Of a stretch of DNA of 29,168 nucleotides, positions 11,605 through 18,416 are shown in pieces. The notes beneath the pieces were generated by a model. That model did not search any database, had not been told where the DNA came from, and saw only the letters and a list, made by a program, of their open reading frames with translations. The DNA comes from a virus. Positions within the stretch are counted from its first letter, which is position 1; every line of letters starts with the position of its first letter. The stretch spans positions 1 through 29,168 of the IMG/VR virus record IMGVR_UViG_3300025127_000182; one strand, given 5' to 3'. The position numbers and the translations under genes are program-made.

Positions 11605-12411
11605 ATGGCTGGAAATCAAGCTGTAGCGAAAAAGGCGGAGTCGCTACCCGCCAACCTTATGGACGATCTGTTCGCTGGAGCAGGTCAGGGTATGGAAAAT
11701 ATTACTGCCGAAGATATGCAGATTCCGTTCATGCGGATCCTGCAACCTCTCTCCCCGCAACTGATCAAGACGGACTCGAAGTTTATCAAGGGTGCGTCTG
11801 CTGGTGACATCTTCAACACTGTGACCGGGCAGTATTGGGAAGGCGACGAGGGCGTGACGATTATCCCGTGCGCCTACGAGATGAAGTTTCTGGAGTTCCA
11901 ACTGCGTGAGGCCGGTGGTGGCTTCCTTGGCGAGATCGATCCGAACAGTCCTGACATTCGTCAGGCGAATCGGGTGGGTGCCAATGAAATGCTGCCGTCG
12001 GGTAACGAGTTGGTCCGTGCTGCCCAGTTCTTGGTCGTGGCTATTGGCGAAGACGGTGCAACCCAGCAGATGATTCTCGATATGAAGAAGACCCAGATGA
12101 AGGTTGCCAAGCAGTGGAACACTCGCCGTGCGGGTATGAAGCTGATGCACCCAGAGAAGGGTCTGTTCACTCCGCCCATGTGGGCAACTGTGTGGAAGCT
12201 GAAGACCGTGCAGGAGAGCAACGACAAGGGTTCGTGGTTCAACTACTCGATCTCCCAGCTTGATATCAAGGATGTGCCGTCGGCAGTGGTGCAGGAGTGT
12301 AAGGGTCTGTACGAGCAGTTTCGGAAGGGCGAAATCAAAACGTCCGCTGGCACTGCCGAAGAGATGAACGCTGCTTCGTCGTCCCGGCAGGACGACGAAA
12401 TCCCATTCTAA
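11605..12411 (+). CDS. Single-stranded DNA-binding-like protein
   Basis: 268 aa. The C-terminus ends in D-D-E-I-P-F, almost the E. coli SSB tip D-D-D-I-P-F that recruits replication partners. The body includes QIPFMRILQPLSPQL, ITAEDMQ, a beta-rich core with VTGQYWEGDEGVTIIPC and a helical WNTRRAGMKL segment. It resembles the phage SSB-like proteins encoded between a coiled-coil protein and the primase in marine podophages. It would coat single-stranded DNA at the fork. It is not the classical OB-fold SSB by sequence, so the call rests on the tail, length and context. Confidence 0.7.
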   Translation: MAGNQAVAKKAESLPANLMDDLFAGAGQGMENITAEDMQIPFMRILQPLSPQLIKTDSKFIKGASAGDIFNTVTGQYWEGDEGVTIIPCAYEMKFLEFQLREAGGGFLGEIDPNSPDIRQANRVGANEMLPSGNELVRAAQFLVVAIGEDGATQQMILDMKKTQMKVAKQWNTRRAGMKLMHPEKGLFTPPMWATVWKLKTVQESNDKGSWFNYSISQLDIKDVPSAVVQECKGLYEQFRKGEIKTSAGTAEEMNAASSSRQDDEIPF

Positions 12412-12433
12412 CGGTACGCACAATACGGTGTTT

Positions 12434-12514
12434 CAGGGGAGCATCTGGGAGAGACTGGGCGTATCGCAGGTCGGCATTCTCCTCGGCTTGAGAATCACGT
12501 CTCTTCATCCCCTG
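12434..12514 (+). ncRNA. Structured RNA leader upstream of the primase gene
   Basis: Three nested helices: CAGGGGA (12434-12440) with 12508-12514, GGAGAGAC (12448-12455) with 12499-12506 (one G-U), and ATTCTC (12476-12481) with GAGAAT (12490-12495), loop 8 nt. They fill most of the 133-bp gap between SSB and primase genes, the widest gap in the replication operon. There is no T-run, so this is more likely a regulatory leader or processing element than a terminator. I match it to no known riboswitch. Confidence 0.4.
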
Positions 12515-12544
12515 CCCTACCCTACCCAACCATAGGGGATAGTT

Positions 12545-14080
12545 ATGACCTTGGACGAAAGGTTCATGGCCGTTTTTGAGGGTTTCAAATCGGCACATGG
12601 ACAGACAATTATTTCAGAGGAGCGCCGGGCCGGCAAACAGAAGGCACAATCTCGCACAGTCCGCACTCCAATTACCCTCGAACTTATTCGATCCCACCTG
12701 GACGGTGTCAAGGGTGTCGGATCGATCCCGATTAACGAAGACAACAAATGTAAGTTTGGTGTCCTCGACATTGACGAGTATCCACTGGACCTGCCGGCCA
12801 TTGATCGGCGGCTGCGTGACCTCGAGATCCCAGCCGTGGTCTGTCGCTCGAAGTCTGGTGGGGCACACATCTATTTCTTCTTCACGGAGTTCATGAGCGC
12901 AGGGGAGTTCCGTGACAAGGCTTCGGAGATCGCCGCCTATGTTGGGTATGGCAGGTGTGAAATTTTTCCGAAGCAGGAGCAAGTTCTGCACGAACGTGGT
13001 GACGTTGGTAACTTTATCAACCTGCCGTACTTCGATGCAGAACAAACCCTGCGCCATGCAGTCCTCGAGGATGGATCTGCCGCCACCCTCGAGGAGTTCC
13101 TTGATCTTGCCGACAGCCGTGCCATCACTCCGGAGGGTTTTGTGTCACTTACCTTCGGGGTTGTCGAAGACGAGTTCAAGGAATGGGCGCCCTGCCTGAA
13201 CTGTATGTTCGGGCAGGGCATTCCCGAAGGCACCCGCAACACGGTGATGTTCGCCGCTGCGGTTGGATGCAAGAAGGAACAGCCCGAGACATGGAAGCAA
13301 CGACTCGAAGAGATCAACCAGCGGTTTGCCACCCCACCGCTACCAGCATCCGAGATCGTTACGATCCAAAACCAACACGAGAAAAAAGAATACGGATTCC
13401 CGTGCGATCAGGAGCCACTGAAGAGCTTCTGTAACAAGACGCTGTGCAAGACCAAGAAGTTTGGCATCGGCGTCACAAGCATGTCTCTGGACGTTACAGG
13501 GCTGTGTGTCGTGAAGTCCGAGCCACCGGTCTGGTTCTGCGACGTGGGCGGTCGTCGTGTCGAGTTGACAACCGACGACCTGCAAACACCCCAGCGTTTC
13601 CAGAAAGCCTGCATGGAACAGATTCACGTCATGCCTCCCATGATGAAGATGCAGGACTGGCAGACCATCGTCACCATGTTAATGGAAGACATGAACCACA
13701 TCGATGTGCCGCACGAACTGACATACAAGGGGCAGTTCAACGAGCTTGTCGAAGCGTATTGCGATGGTCGGATCCAAGCACAGTCAGCGGAAGAGATCGC
13801 CCTTGGCAAGCCGTACACCGACGAGGACGAGGGGCTAACGTACTTCAAGCTCGAAGCGTTGATGAAGTTCCTGCGTAACCAGAAGTTCGACAGCTACAGT
13901 CGTGGACAGATTCAGGAGCGCCTGAAGGAACTGAACAACGGTGGACAGGCCAACGGGCACAAGCGGTTCAAGACTACGACAGGGGAACAGAAACAGATTC
14001 GTGTGTGGTGGGTGCCGTCGAAGCATCAAGAGATCGACGTGCCGCCCATTGATGTAGGTGGAGAGGAGATTCCGTTTTGA
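12545..14080 (+). CDS. Archaeo-eukaryotic-type primase (AEP), SSB-like tail
   Basis: 511 aa. Catalytic core: L-D75-I-D77 metal-binding pair in FGVLDIDEYP, S-K-S-G-G-A-H108-I-Y-F, and EIFPKQ (139-144) followed by GNFINLPYF. These are the AEP primase/PrimPol motifs. A helical Cys-bearing region follows: C217-x2-C220, GTRN (229-232) and C287-x8-C296-x4-C301 ending FGIG, suggesting a zinc or Fe-S domain like that of primase large subunits. Residues about 430-495 resemble a winged helix (ALMKFLRNQ, RGQIQERLKEL, VWWVP). The chain ends G-G-E-E-I-P-F, an SSB-tip-like tail. It makes primers for the polymerase at 15865. The start is the ATG at 12545, where no strong Shine-Dalgarno sequence is visible. 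Confidence 0.85.
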   Translation: MTLDERFMAVFEGFKSAHGQTIISEERRAGKQKAQSRTVRTPITLELIRSHLDGVKGVGSIPINEDNKCKFGVLDIDEYPLDLPAIDRRLRDLEIPAVVCRSKSGGAHIYFFFTEFMSAGEFRDKASEIAAYVGYGRCEIFPKQEQVLHERGDVGNFINLPYFDAEQTLRHAVLEDGSAATLEEFLDLADSRAITPEGFVSLTFGVVEDEFKEWAPCLNCMFGQGIPEGTRNTVMFAAAVGCKKEQPETWKQRLEEINQRFATPPLPASEIVTIQNQHEKKEYGFPCDQEPLKSFCNKTLCKTKKFGIGVTSMSLDVTGLCVVKSEPPVWFCDVGGRRVELTTDDLQTPQRFQKACMEQIHVMPPMMKMQDWQTIVTMLMEDMNHIDVPHELTYKGQFNELVEAYCDGRIQAQSAEEIALGKPYTDEDEGLTYFKLEALMKFLRNQKFDSYSRGQIQERLKELNNGGQANGHKRFKTTTGEQKQIRVWWVPSKHQEIDVPPIDVGGEEIPF

Positions 14081-15594
14081 CGGCAACAACGATATTCGGA
14101 CCCCCAGGCACGGGCAAGACCACACGGCTGATCAACATTGTCCAGCAGGAACTGGACCGTGGAACGCCGCCCGACAAGATTGCTTTCATGTCCTTCAGCA
14201 AGAAGGCAGCGCAAGAGGCGCGTGATCGTGCAGCCGAGAAGCTGGGTATCAACGAACAGCAGATGATGTGGTTTCGTACCCTGCACTCCTTCGCCTTCAA
14301 CCAACTTAGTCTTAGCGGACAAAAAGTTTTGAAGGGTGCGGACTACAACAAGATCGGCGAACTCGTGGGACTGCCGATGAAAACATCTGCGTCCACTAGC
14401 ATGGATGACGGCATCTTGTTCCCTGTCGGCACAGCAATCGGAGATAAATACCACACGATGATTCAGCTTGCTCGTGTCACGGGCAGGCACCTTGATGAAG
14501 TCTTCAGTGCCACGGCTGACTGGCGGTTGAATTACACGCAGTTGAAACTCGTGGAGCAGACCATCAATGATTACAAGAAGACGATGGACAAGATCGACTT
14601 CGTGGACATGATTGAACAGTTTGTGTTGCAGGGTGACTGTCCACTATTTGATGTCCTTATTGTGGACGAAGCACAAGACCTGGCTCCGCTACAGTGGCGC
14701 ATGATCCACGAGGTGATGAAGCCGTGCGCCAAGCGGGTGTACTTTGCCGGCGATGACGACCAGTGCATCTTCTCATGGATGGGTGTGGACGTTCGGCAAT
14801 TCCTTAACGCATCTGAAGACAAGATGGTTCTCGGCACATCATACCGTCTCCCGTCGGAGATACACTCCTTGGCTGACGACACCATAAAACAGTTGTCGTT
14901 TCGGCAGGAAAAAACTTGGTTCCCGGCTCGACAAGGTGGCGCCGTGGTGTGGCATCATGATATCCTTGATGTGGACCTGCGATCTGGTGAGTGGTTAATT
15001 CTTGCCCGTACGAACAACATTGCTAACAGAGTTGCAAGCACTCTCAAAGAACATGGATACTTGTTCTGGCGGGACGGTTCGTGGTCCATCTCGCAAAATG
15101 TTCTAAACGGAATTGAGGTGTGGTTGCGGTTATGCAAATTACAGTTTGTGTCACTACAAGATTTGAAGACCTTATCAAAAGTCATCCGGCCATCGGCCAT
15201 CACCAGGTCTGGCAAACGCAAACTTACAAACCTAGACCCCGAAGTCACTTACAGCCTCACCGATTTACAGAACCTGTGCGACCTGAAGGTGACTGCCGAA
15301 ACACCGTGGTACGAAGCGATCCGCGTGTCGGAGCAGGAGCGGATCTACATTACTTCTGTACGGCGGATGGGCGAGTCTATCTTGTCGGGCAAGCCGAGGA
15401 TACGGATCTCGACGATCCACAAGGCGAAAGGTGGAGAGGCAGACAACGTCCTCCTCCTGCTTGAATCCAGTCCTGTAATAACCCGAGACGGAGATTTTGA
15501 AGGCGAGAGACGTGTCTTCTATGTAGGCATGACTCGTGCGCGTAAAGAACTGCACCTTGTGCAGTGTTATGGTAACGATAGGTTTGAGTTATGA
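14077..15594 (+). CDS. UvrD/Rep-like superfamily 1 helicase, TTG start
   Basis: 505 aa starting at TTG 14077 in a TTGA overlap with the primase stop, GAGAGGAG upstream. Motifs: Walker A GPPGTGKTT (8-16), Ia FMSFSKKAAQEA, Ic TLHSFAF, II VDEAQD (196-201), III AGDDDQCIFSW (224-234), IV GTSYRLP (253-259), V ISTIHKAKGGEADNV, VI YVGMTRARKEL. This is a full SF1A DNA helicase core lacking the long 1B/2B insertions of UvrD, likely the replicative or repair unwinding motor that works with the primase. It overlaps the next gene by 4 nt. Confidence 0.93.
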   Translation: MTATTIFGPPGTGKTTRLINIVQQELDRGTPPDKIAFMSFSKKAAQEARDRAAEKLGINEQQMMWFRTLHSFAFNQLSLSGQKVLKGADYNKIGELVGLPMKTSASTSMDDGILFPVGTAIGDKYHTMIQLARVTGRHLDEVFSATADWRLNYTQLKLVEQTINDYKKTMDKIDFVDMIEQFVLQGDCPLFDVLIVDEAQDLAPLQWRMIHEVMKPCAKRVYFAGDDDQCIFSWMGVDVRQFLNASEDKMVLGTSYRLPSEIHSLADDTIKQLSFRQEKTWFPARQGGAVVWHHDILDVDLRSGEWLILARTNNIANRVASTLKEHGYLFWRDGSWSISQNVLNGIEVWLRLCKLQFVSLQDLKTLSKVIRPSAITRSGKRKLTNLDPEVTYSLTDLQNLCDLKVTAETPWYEAIRVSEQERIYITSVRRMGESILSGKPRIRISTIHKAKGGEADNVLLLLESSPVITRDGDFEGERRVFYVGMTRARKELHLVQCYGNDRFEL

Positions 15595-15875
15595 AAAATA
15601 GACAGCACTTTCTTGAAGAAGCGGAAAAGTTAATCAATGGTCCAAGGGCCGAAGACTATGGGCCGGCGTTGATAAACCATGAGCGTATAGCTACCATCTG
15701 GAACGTGCTGCTCCGCACCAAGCTGCTGGACAAGATCACACCGACAGAAGTGGTTGCCATGATGGTTGGATTAAAGTTGGCTCGTCTTGCCGAGGACATG
15801 CACAAGGATGACTCGTGGGTAGACATCATTGGCTACGCTGCGTTGGGTGGTGAAATTTCGAACGATGAAAGCTGA
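15591..15875 (+). CDS. DUF6378-like small helical protein
   Basis: 94 aa. G-P-R-A-E-D-Y-G (17-24), H-E-R-I-A-x-I-W (30-37) and M-M-V-G-L-K-L-A-R-L (57-66) with D-S-W-V-D-I-I-G-Y-A-A-L (73-84) are the hallmarks of DUF6378, common in phage nucleotide and replication modules. The all-helical acidic pattern recalls MazG-like NTP pyrophosphohydrolases, so a nucleotide-pool role is possible but unproven. It starts 4 nt inside the helicase gene and overlaps the polymerase start by 11 nt. Confidence 0.75.
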   Translation: MKNRQHFLEEAEKLINGPRAEDYGPALINHERIATIWNVLLRTKLLDKITPTEVVAMMVGLKLARLAEDMHKDDSWVDIIGYAALGGEISNDES

Positions 15876-17739
15876 TCTGTTTGACATCGAGGAAGAATGG
15901 TATCCGCCGTCATCCCTGCCGGACCTGACGAACTGTGCCCGTATTTCTATTGACCTTGAAACCTGTGACCCAAACCTCCTGACACTGGGTCCAGGTTGGT
16001 GTCGGAATGATGGGTACGTCATCGGTTTCGCAGTGGCTGCTGGTGACTTCGTCGGATACTTTCCGATCCGCCATCAAGGTGGCGGCAACATGCCAGAGAA
16101 AGCCGTAATCAATTGGTTGAAGAAACAGCTTGCCACACCGCACATCGAGAAGATCATGCACAACGCCATGTACGATTTGGGTTGGCTGCGGTGGGCCGGC
16201 ATCGAGGTGCAAGGCAAGATCATCGACACGATGGTAGCGGCACCGCTGCTGAACGAGAACCGTCGTTACTACAACTTGAACAGTCTAGCTGGCGAGTACC
16301 TCGGCGAGTGGAAGAACGAGAAGATGTTGAAGGCTGCGGCATCGATGTACGGTGTCGATCCGAAAGGGGAAATGTGGAAGCTACACGCCTCGTTCGTGGG
16401 CAAGTATGCGGAGCAGGACGCTGCTGTTACACTGCGCCTGTGGGACCGGCTACGGGCTGACATAGACAAGGATGAAGTCACCAGCATCTTCGAGTTGGAG
16501 ACATCACTGATCCCTCTGTTACTCGACATGAAAACGAGAGGTGTGCGTGTCGATGTGGACAAGGCATACGATGTGCAAAAGGAACTGAAGCGCCGCGAGG
16601 ATGTGTTACTTAAAGAAGTAAAGGAAGAGACTGGCGTCGTTGTGGAGCCGTGGGCCGCTGCATCTGTAGCAAAGGCGTTCGACGCCCTTGGGTTGAACTA
16701 CAACAGGACAAAAAAGTCGAATGCGCCAGCCTTTACAAAAGCATTTCTTGCGAACCACACTCACCCGGTGGCGCAGAAGATTGTACGCCTTCGAGAGTTT
16801 AACAAGGCAAACACGACATTTATTGAAACCATTCTTGAACATTCGCATAACGGTCGTATCCATTGTGATTTTCACCCTCTTCGTTCAGATGAAGGGGGCA
16901 CAGTTACCGGACGATTTTCTTCGTCCAACCCGAACCTCCAGCAGATCCCGGCACGTGACCCTGAAATCAAGAAGATGATCCGGGGCCTCTTTATCCCGGA
17001 GGATGGAGAAAAGTGGGGCAGTTTCGACTACGCATCACAGGAGCCACGGTGGCTGGCACACTATTGCGCTACACTGACCGGCGCTCGGCGGGATTCACAG
17101 ATTGATGACGTGGTGAGAATGTACCACGAAGGCAATGCTGACTTCCACCAAATGGTTGCGGACATGGCAGGTGTGTCACGCAAGGAAGCCAAGACTGTGA
17201 ACCTCGGCATTATGTACGGCATGGGCCGGAAGAAGTTGGCCGGCACCCTCGACATCACCGAGGAGGATGCCAAGGGATTGCTGAACAAGTATCACGACAA
17301 GGTGCCGTTCGTGAAAGGCATGGCCGATCTGGCGATGAACCAAGCGATGGACAAGGGTGTGATCCGCACGTGGCTTGGCCGCAAGTGCCGCTTCGATACA
17401 TGGGAGCCGAGGTCTTATGGATACCACCGTGCGCTGCCGCTTGAAGAGGCGGTCAAGGAGTACGGAGGCCGGGGCATGATCCGCCGTGCGTTCACGTACA
17501 AGGCACTGAACCGCCTGATTCAAGGATCAAGCGCGGACCAGACCAAGAAGGCGATGTTGACGTGTTATGAAGAAGGACTGGTGCCAATGCTGACAGTTCA
17601 CGACGAATTGTGTTTTAGCGTGAACTCTCGTGAACAATCCGACAAAATTGTAGATATTATGAAAAATTGTGTACCAGACTTGAATGTGCCGTTCGACGTG
17701 GATGCCGAGCTTGGCGACAACTGGGGAGAAGTTGGATGA
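15865..17739 (+). CDS. polA: Family A DNA polymerase with 3'-5' exonuclease, Leu762-type
   Basis: 624 aa from ATG 15865. Exonuclease: D30-L-E32-T, H-N100-A-M-Y-D104, Y181-A-E-Q-D185, complete. Polymerase: TGRFSSSNPNLQQIP, motif A F-D388-Y-A-S-Q-E393, motif B R439-x3-K443-x3-L447-x3-Y451-G, motif C V-H579-D580-E581. There is no 5'-3' exonuclease domain and no inserted DnaJ domain. The E. coli Phe762 equivalent is Leu447. Leu at this site is frequent in virioplankton polymerases and has been linked with slower or temperate lifestyles, whereas Tyr is typical of T7-like lytic phages. Insertions between motifs B and C make it slightly long. It is the replicative enzyme of the operon. Confidence 0.95.
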   Translation: MKADLFDIEEEWYPPSSLPDLTNCARISIDLETCDPNLLTLGPGWCRNDGYVIGFAVAAGDFVGYFPIRHQGGGNMPEKAVINWLKKQLATPHIEKIMHNAMYDLGWLRWAGIEVQGKIIDTMVAAPLLNENRRYYNLNSLAGEYLGEWKNEKMLKAAASMYGVDPKGEMWKLHASFVGKYAEQDAAVTLRLWDRLRADIDKDEVTSIFELETSLIPLLLDMKTRGVRVDVDKAYDVQKELKRREDVLLKEVKEETGVVVEPWAAASVAKAFDALGLNYNRTKKSNAPAFTKAFLANHTHPVAQKIVRLREFNKANTTFIETILEHSHNGRIHCDFHPLRSDEGGTVTGRFSSSNPNLQQIPARDPEIKKMIRGLFIPEDGEKWGSFDYASQEPRWLAHYCATLTGARRDSQIDDVVRMYHEGNADFHQMVADMAGVSRKEAKTVNLGIMYGMGRKKLAGTLDITEEDAKGLLNKYHDKVPFVKGMADLAMNQAMDKGVIRTWLGRKCRFDTWEPRSYGYHRALPLEEAVKEYGGRGMIRRAFTYKALNRLIQGSSADQTKKAMLTCYEEGLVPMLTVHDELCFSVNSREQSDKIVDIMKNCVPDLNVPFDVDAELGDNWGEVG

Positions 17740-17924
17740 GCCTAGTATGTTTTAATTGCGGCGGCGACGTGATTTGGGGTGGCGACCATGACCTAGAAGG
17801 TTACGAGGAGTATTTCATCGTCTCGAACCTACACTGCAAGGACTGCGATGTGTTCTATCTTATGTATCATCCAACGCCTGAATCCGATGAGCCAGACGCA
17901 TCGCCCGATTCGGAGTCTGTTTAG
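17736..17924 (+). CDS. Small zinc-ribbon protein
   Basis: 62 aa. C5-x2-C8 (VCFNCGG) and C34-x2-C37 (LHCKDCDV) flank a WGGDHDLEGYEEYFIVSN stretch, a zinc-ribbon layout common in phages after the polymerase gene, followed by an acidic tail. It starts in an ATGA overlap with the polymerase. It is the last gene of the rightward programme and its final 65 nt are antisense to the end of the endolysin gene. Function unknown. Confidence 0.75.
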   Translation: MSLVCFNCGGDVIWGGDHDLEGYEEYFIVSNLHCKDCDVFYLMYHPTPESDEPDASPDSESV

Positions 17925-18309
17925 CCCACCTCGAGTGCAACATCTGGCGGCTGGCCTCGGGCCAGTCTCGTTTATCGACCGCTGCTTTCATTTTTCGGAA
18001 CTTCGAGAGCCGTGGACGACCGAGTTGGAAGCACATGTTCGCAATGCATAATTGTGCCTCTTCTGGCAAGTCGTTGAAATCGTTGTACAATAATTCGCAA
18101 TCTCGTACAGTTCGTTGGATGTCCTCGTGGAATAGTTCATCGACGTGCTCCTGAGAGACCGTAGTGCCCACTTCGAACCCGTATAGTTCGTCATCTTCGG
18201 TAATAAGATGCCCGATCCCCACAGTTTTGTAGCCGAGGTGATCTAAATAAATTTCCAGTTTGCATCCTTCGTCGATGGCAAGCTCGTGTTGAAGTTGTTC
18301 TAGGTTCAT
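17860..18309 (-). CDS. Endolysin, T4-type lysozyme (GH24)
   Basis: 149 aa. The catalytic triad aligns with T4 lysozyme E11/D20/T26 as E14 (A-I-D-E-G), D23 (I-Y-L-D) and T29 (Y-K-T-V-G-I-G-H), with exact spacing. The C-terminal signature SRWAKQTPNRAMRL also matches. It cleaves the N-acetylmuramyl-glucosaminyl bond of peptidoglycan at lysis. No signal peptide or anchor is seen, so it needs a holin, which I do not identify in this window. AGGAGG upstream of ATG 18309 is strong. It is the last gene of the leftward late series. Confidence 0.95.
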   Translation of the reverse strand: MNLEQLQHELAIDEGCKLEIYLDHLGYKTVGIGHLITEDDELYGFEVGTTVSQEHVDELFHEDIQRTVRDCELLYNDFNDLPEEAQLCIANMCFQLGRPRLSKFRKMKAAVDKRDWPEASRQMLHSRWAKQTPNRAMRLAHRIQALDDT

Positions 18310-18332
18310 GGTTACCTCCTACATGCAGAGAT

Positions 18333-18354
18333 CTTCATACCGAGTGGTATGAAG
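18333..18354. other. Hairpin upstream of the endolysin gene
   Basis: CTTCATACC (18333-18341) pairs with 18346-18354 around GAGT. It lies in the 107-bp gap between the giant virion gene and the endolysin. Without a T-run it may be an RNase processing site or stability element that lets the endolysin message differ from the structural mRNA. Confidence 0.45.
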
Positions 18355-18416
18355 ACGGTGCCGACTCATGTCGCCCGTGTGTCGTGTGCGTAGCAAGTGT
18401 AGCAGCCAGCGAAACA

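Noticed and set aside
11644-12423. A 259-codon leftward open frame opposite the SSB-like gene
   Set aside because: It mirrors the SSB-like gene and has His/Leu-rich antisense composition.
15865-17739. A DnaJ-like insertion in the polymerase, as described for the SAR116 phage HMO-2011
   Set aside because: No CxxCxGxG motifs occur in this polymerase; the only DnaJ-like knuckles are in the separate gene at 762.
17951-17965. Hairpin CTGGCC-TCG-GGCCAG as a terminator for the early operon
   Set aside because: Short stem, no T-run, and inside the endolysin gene.
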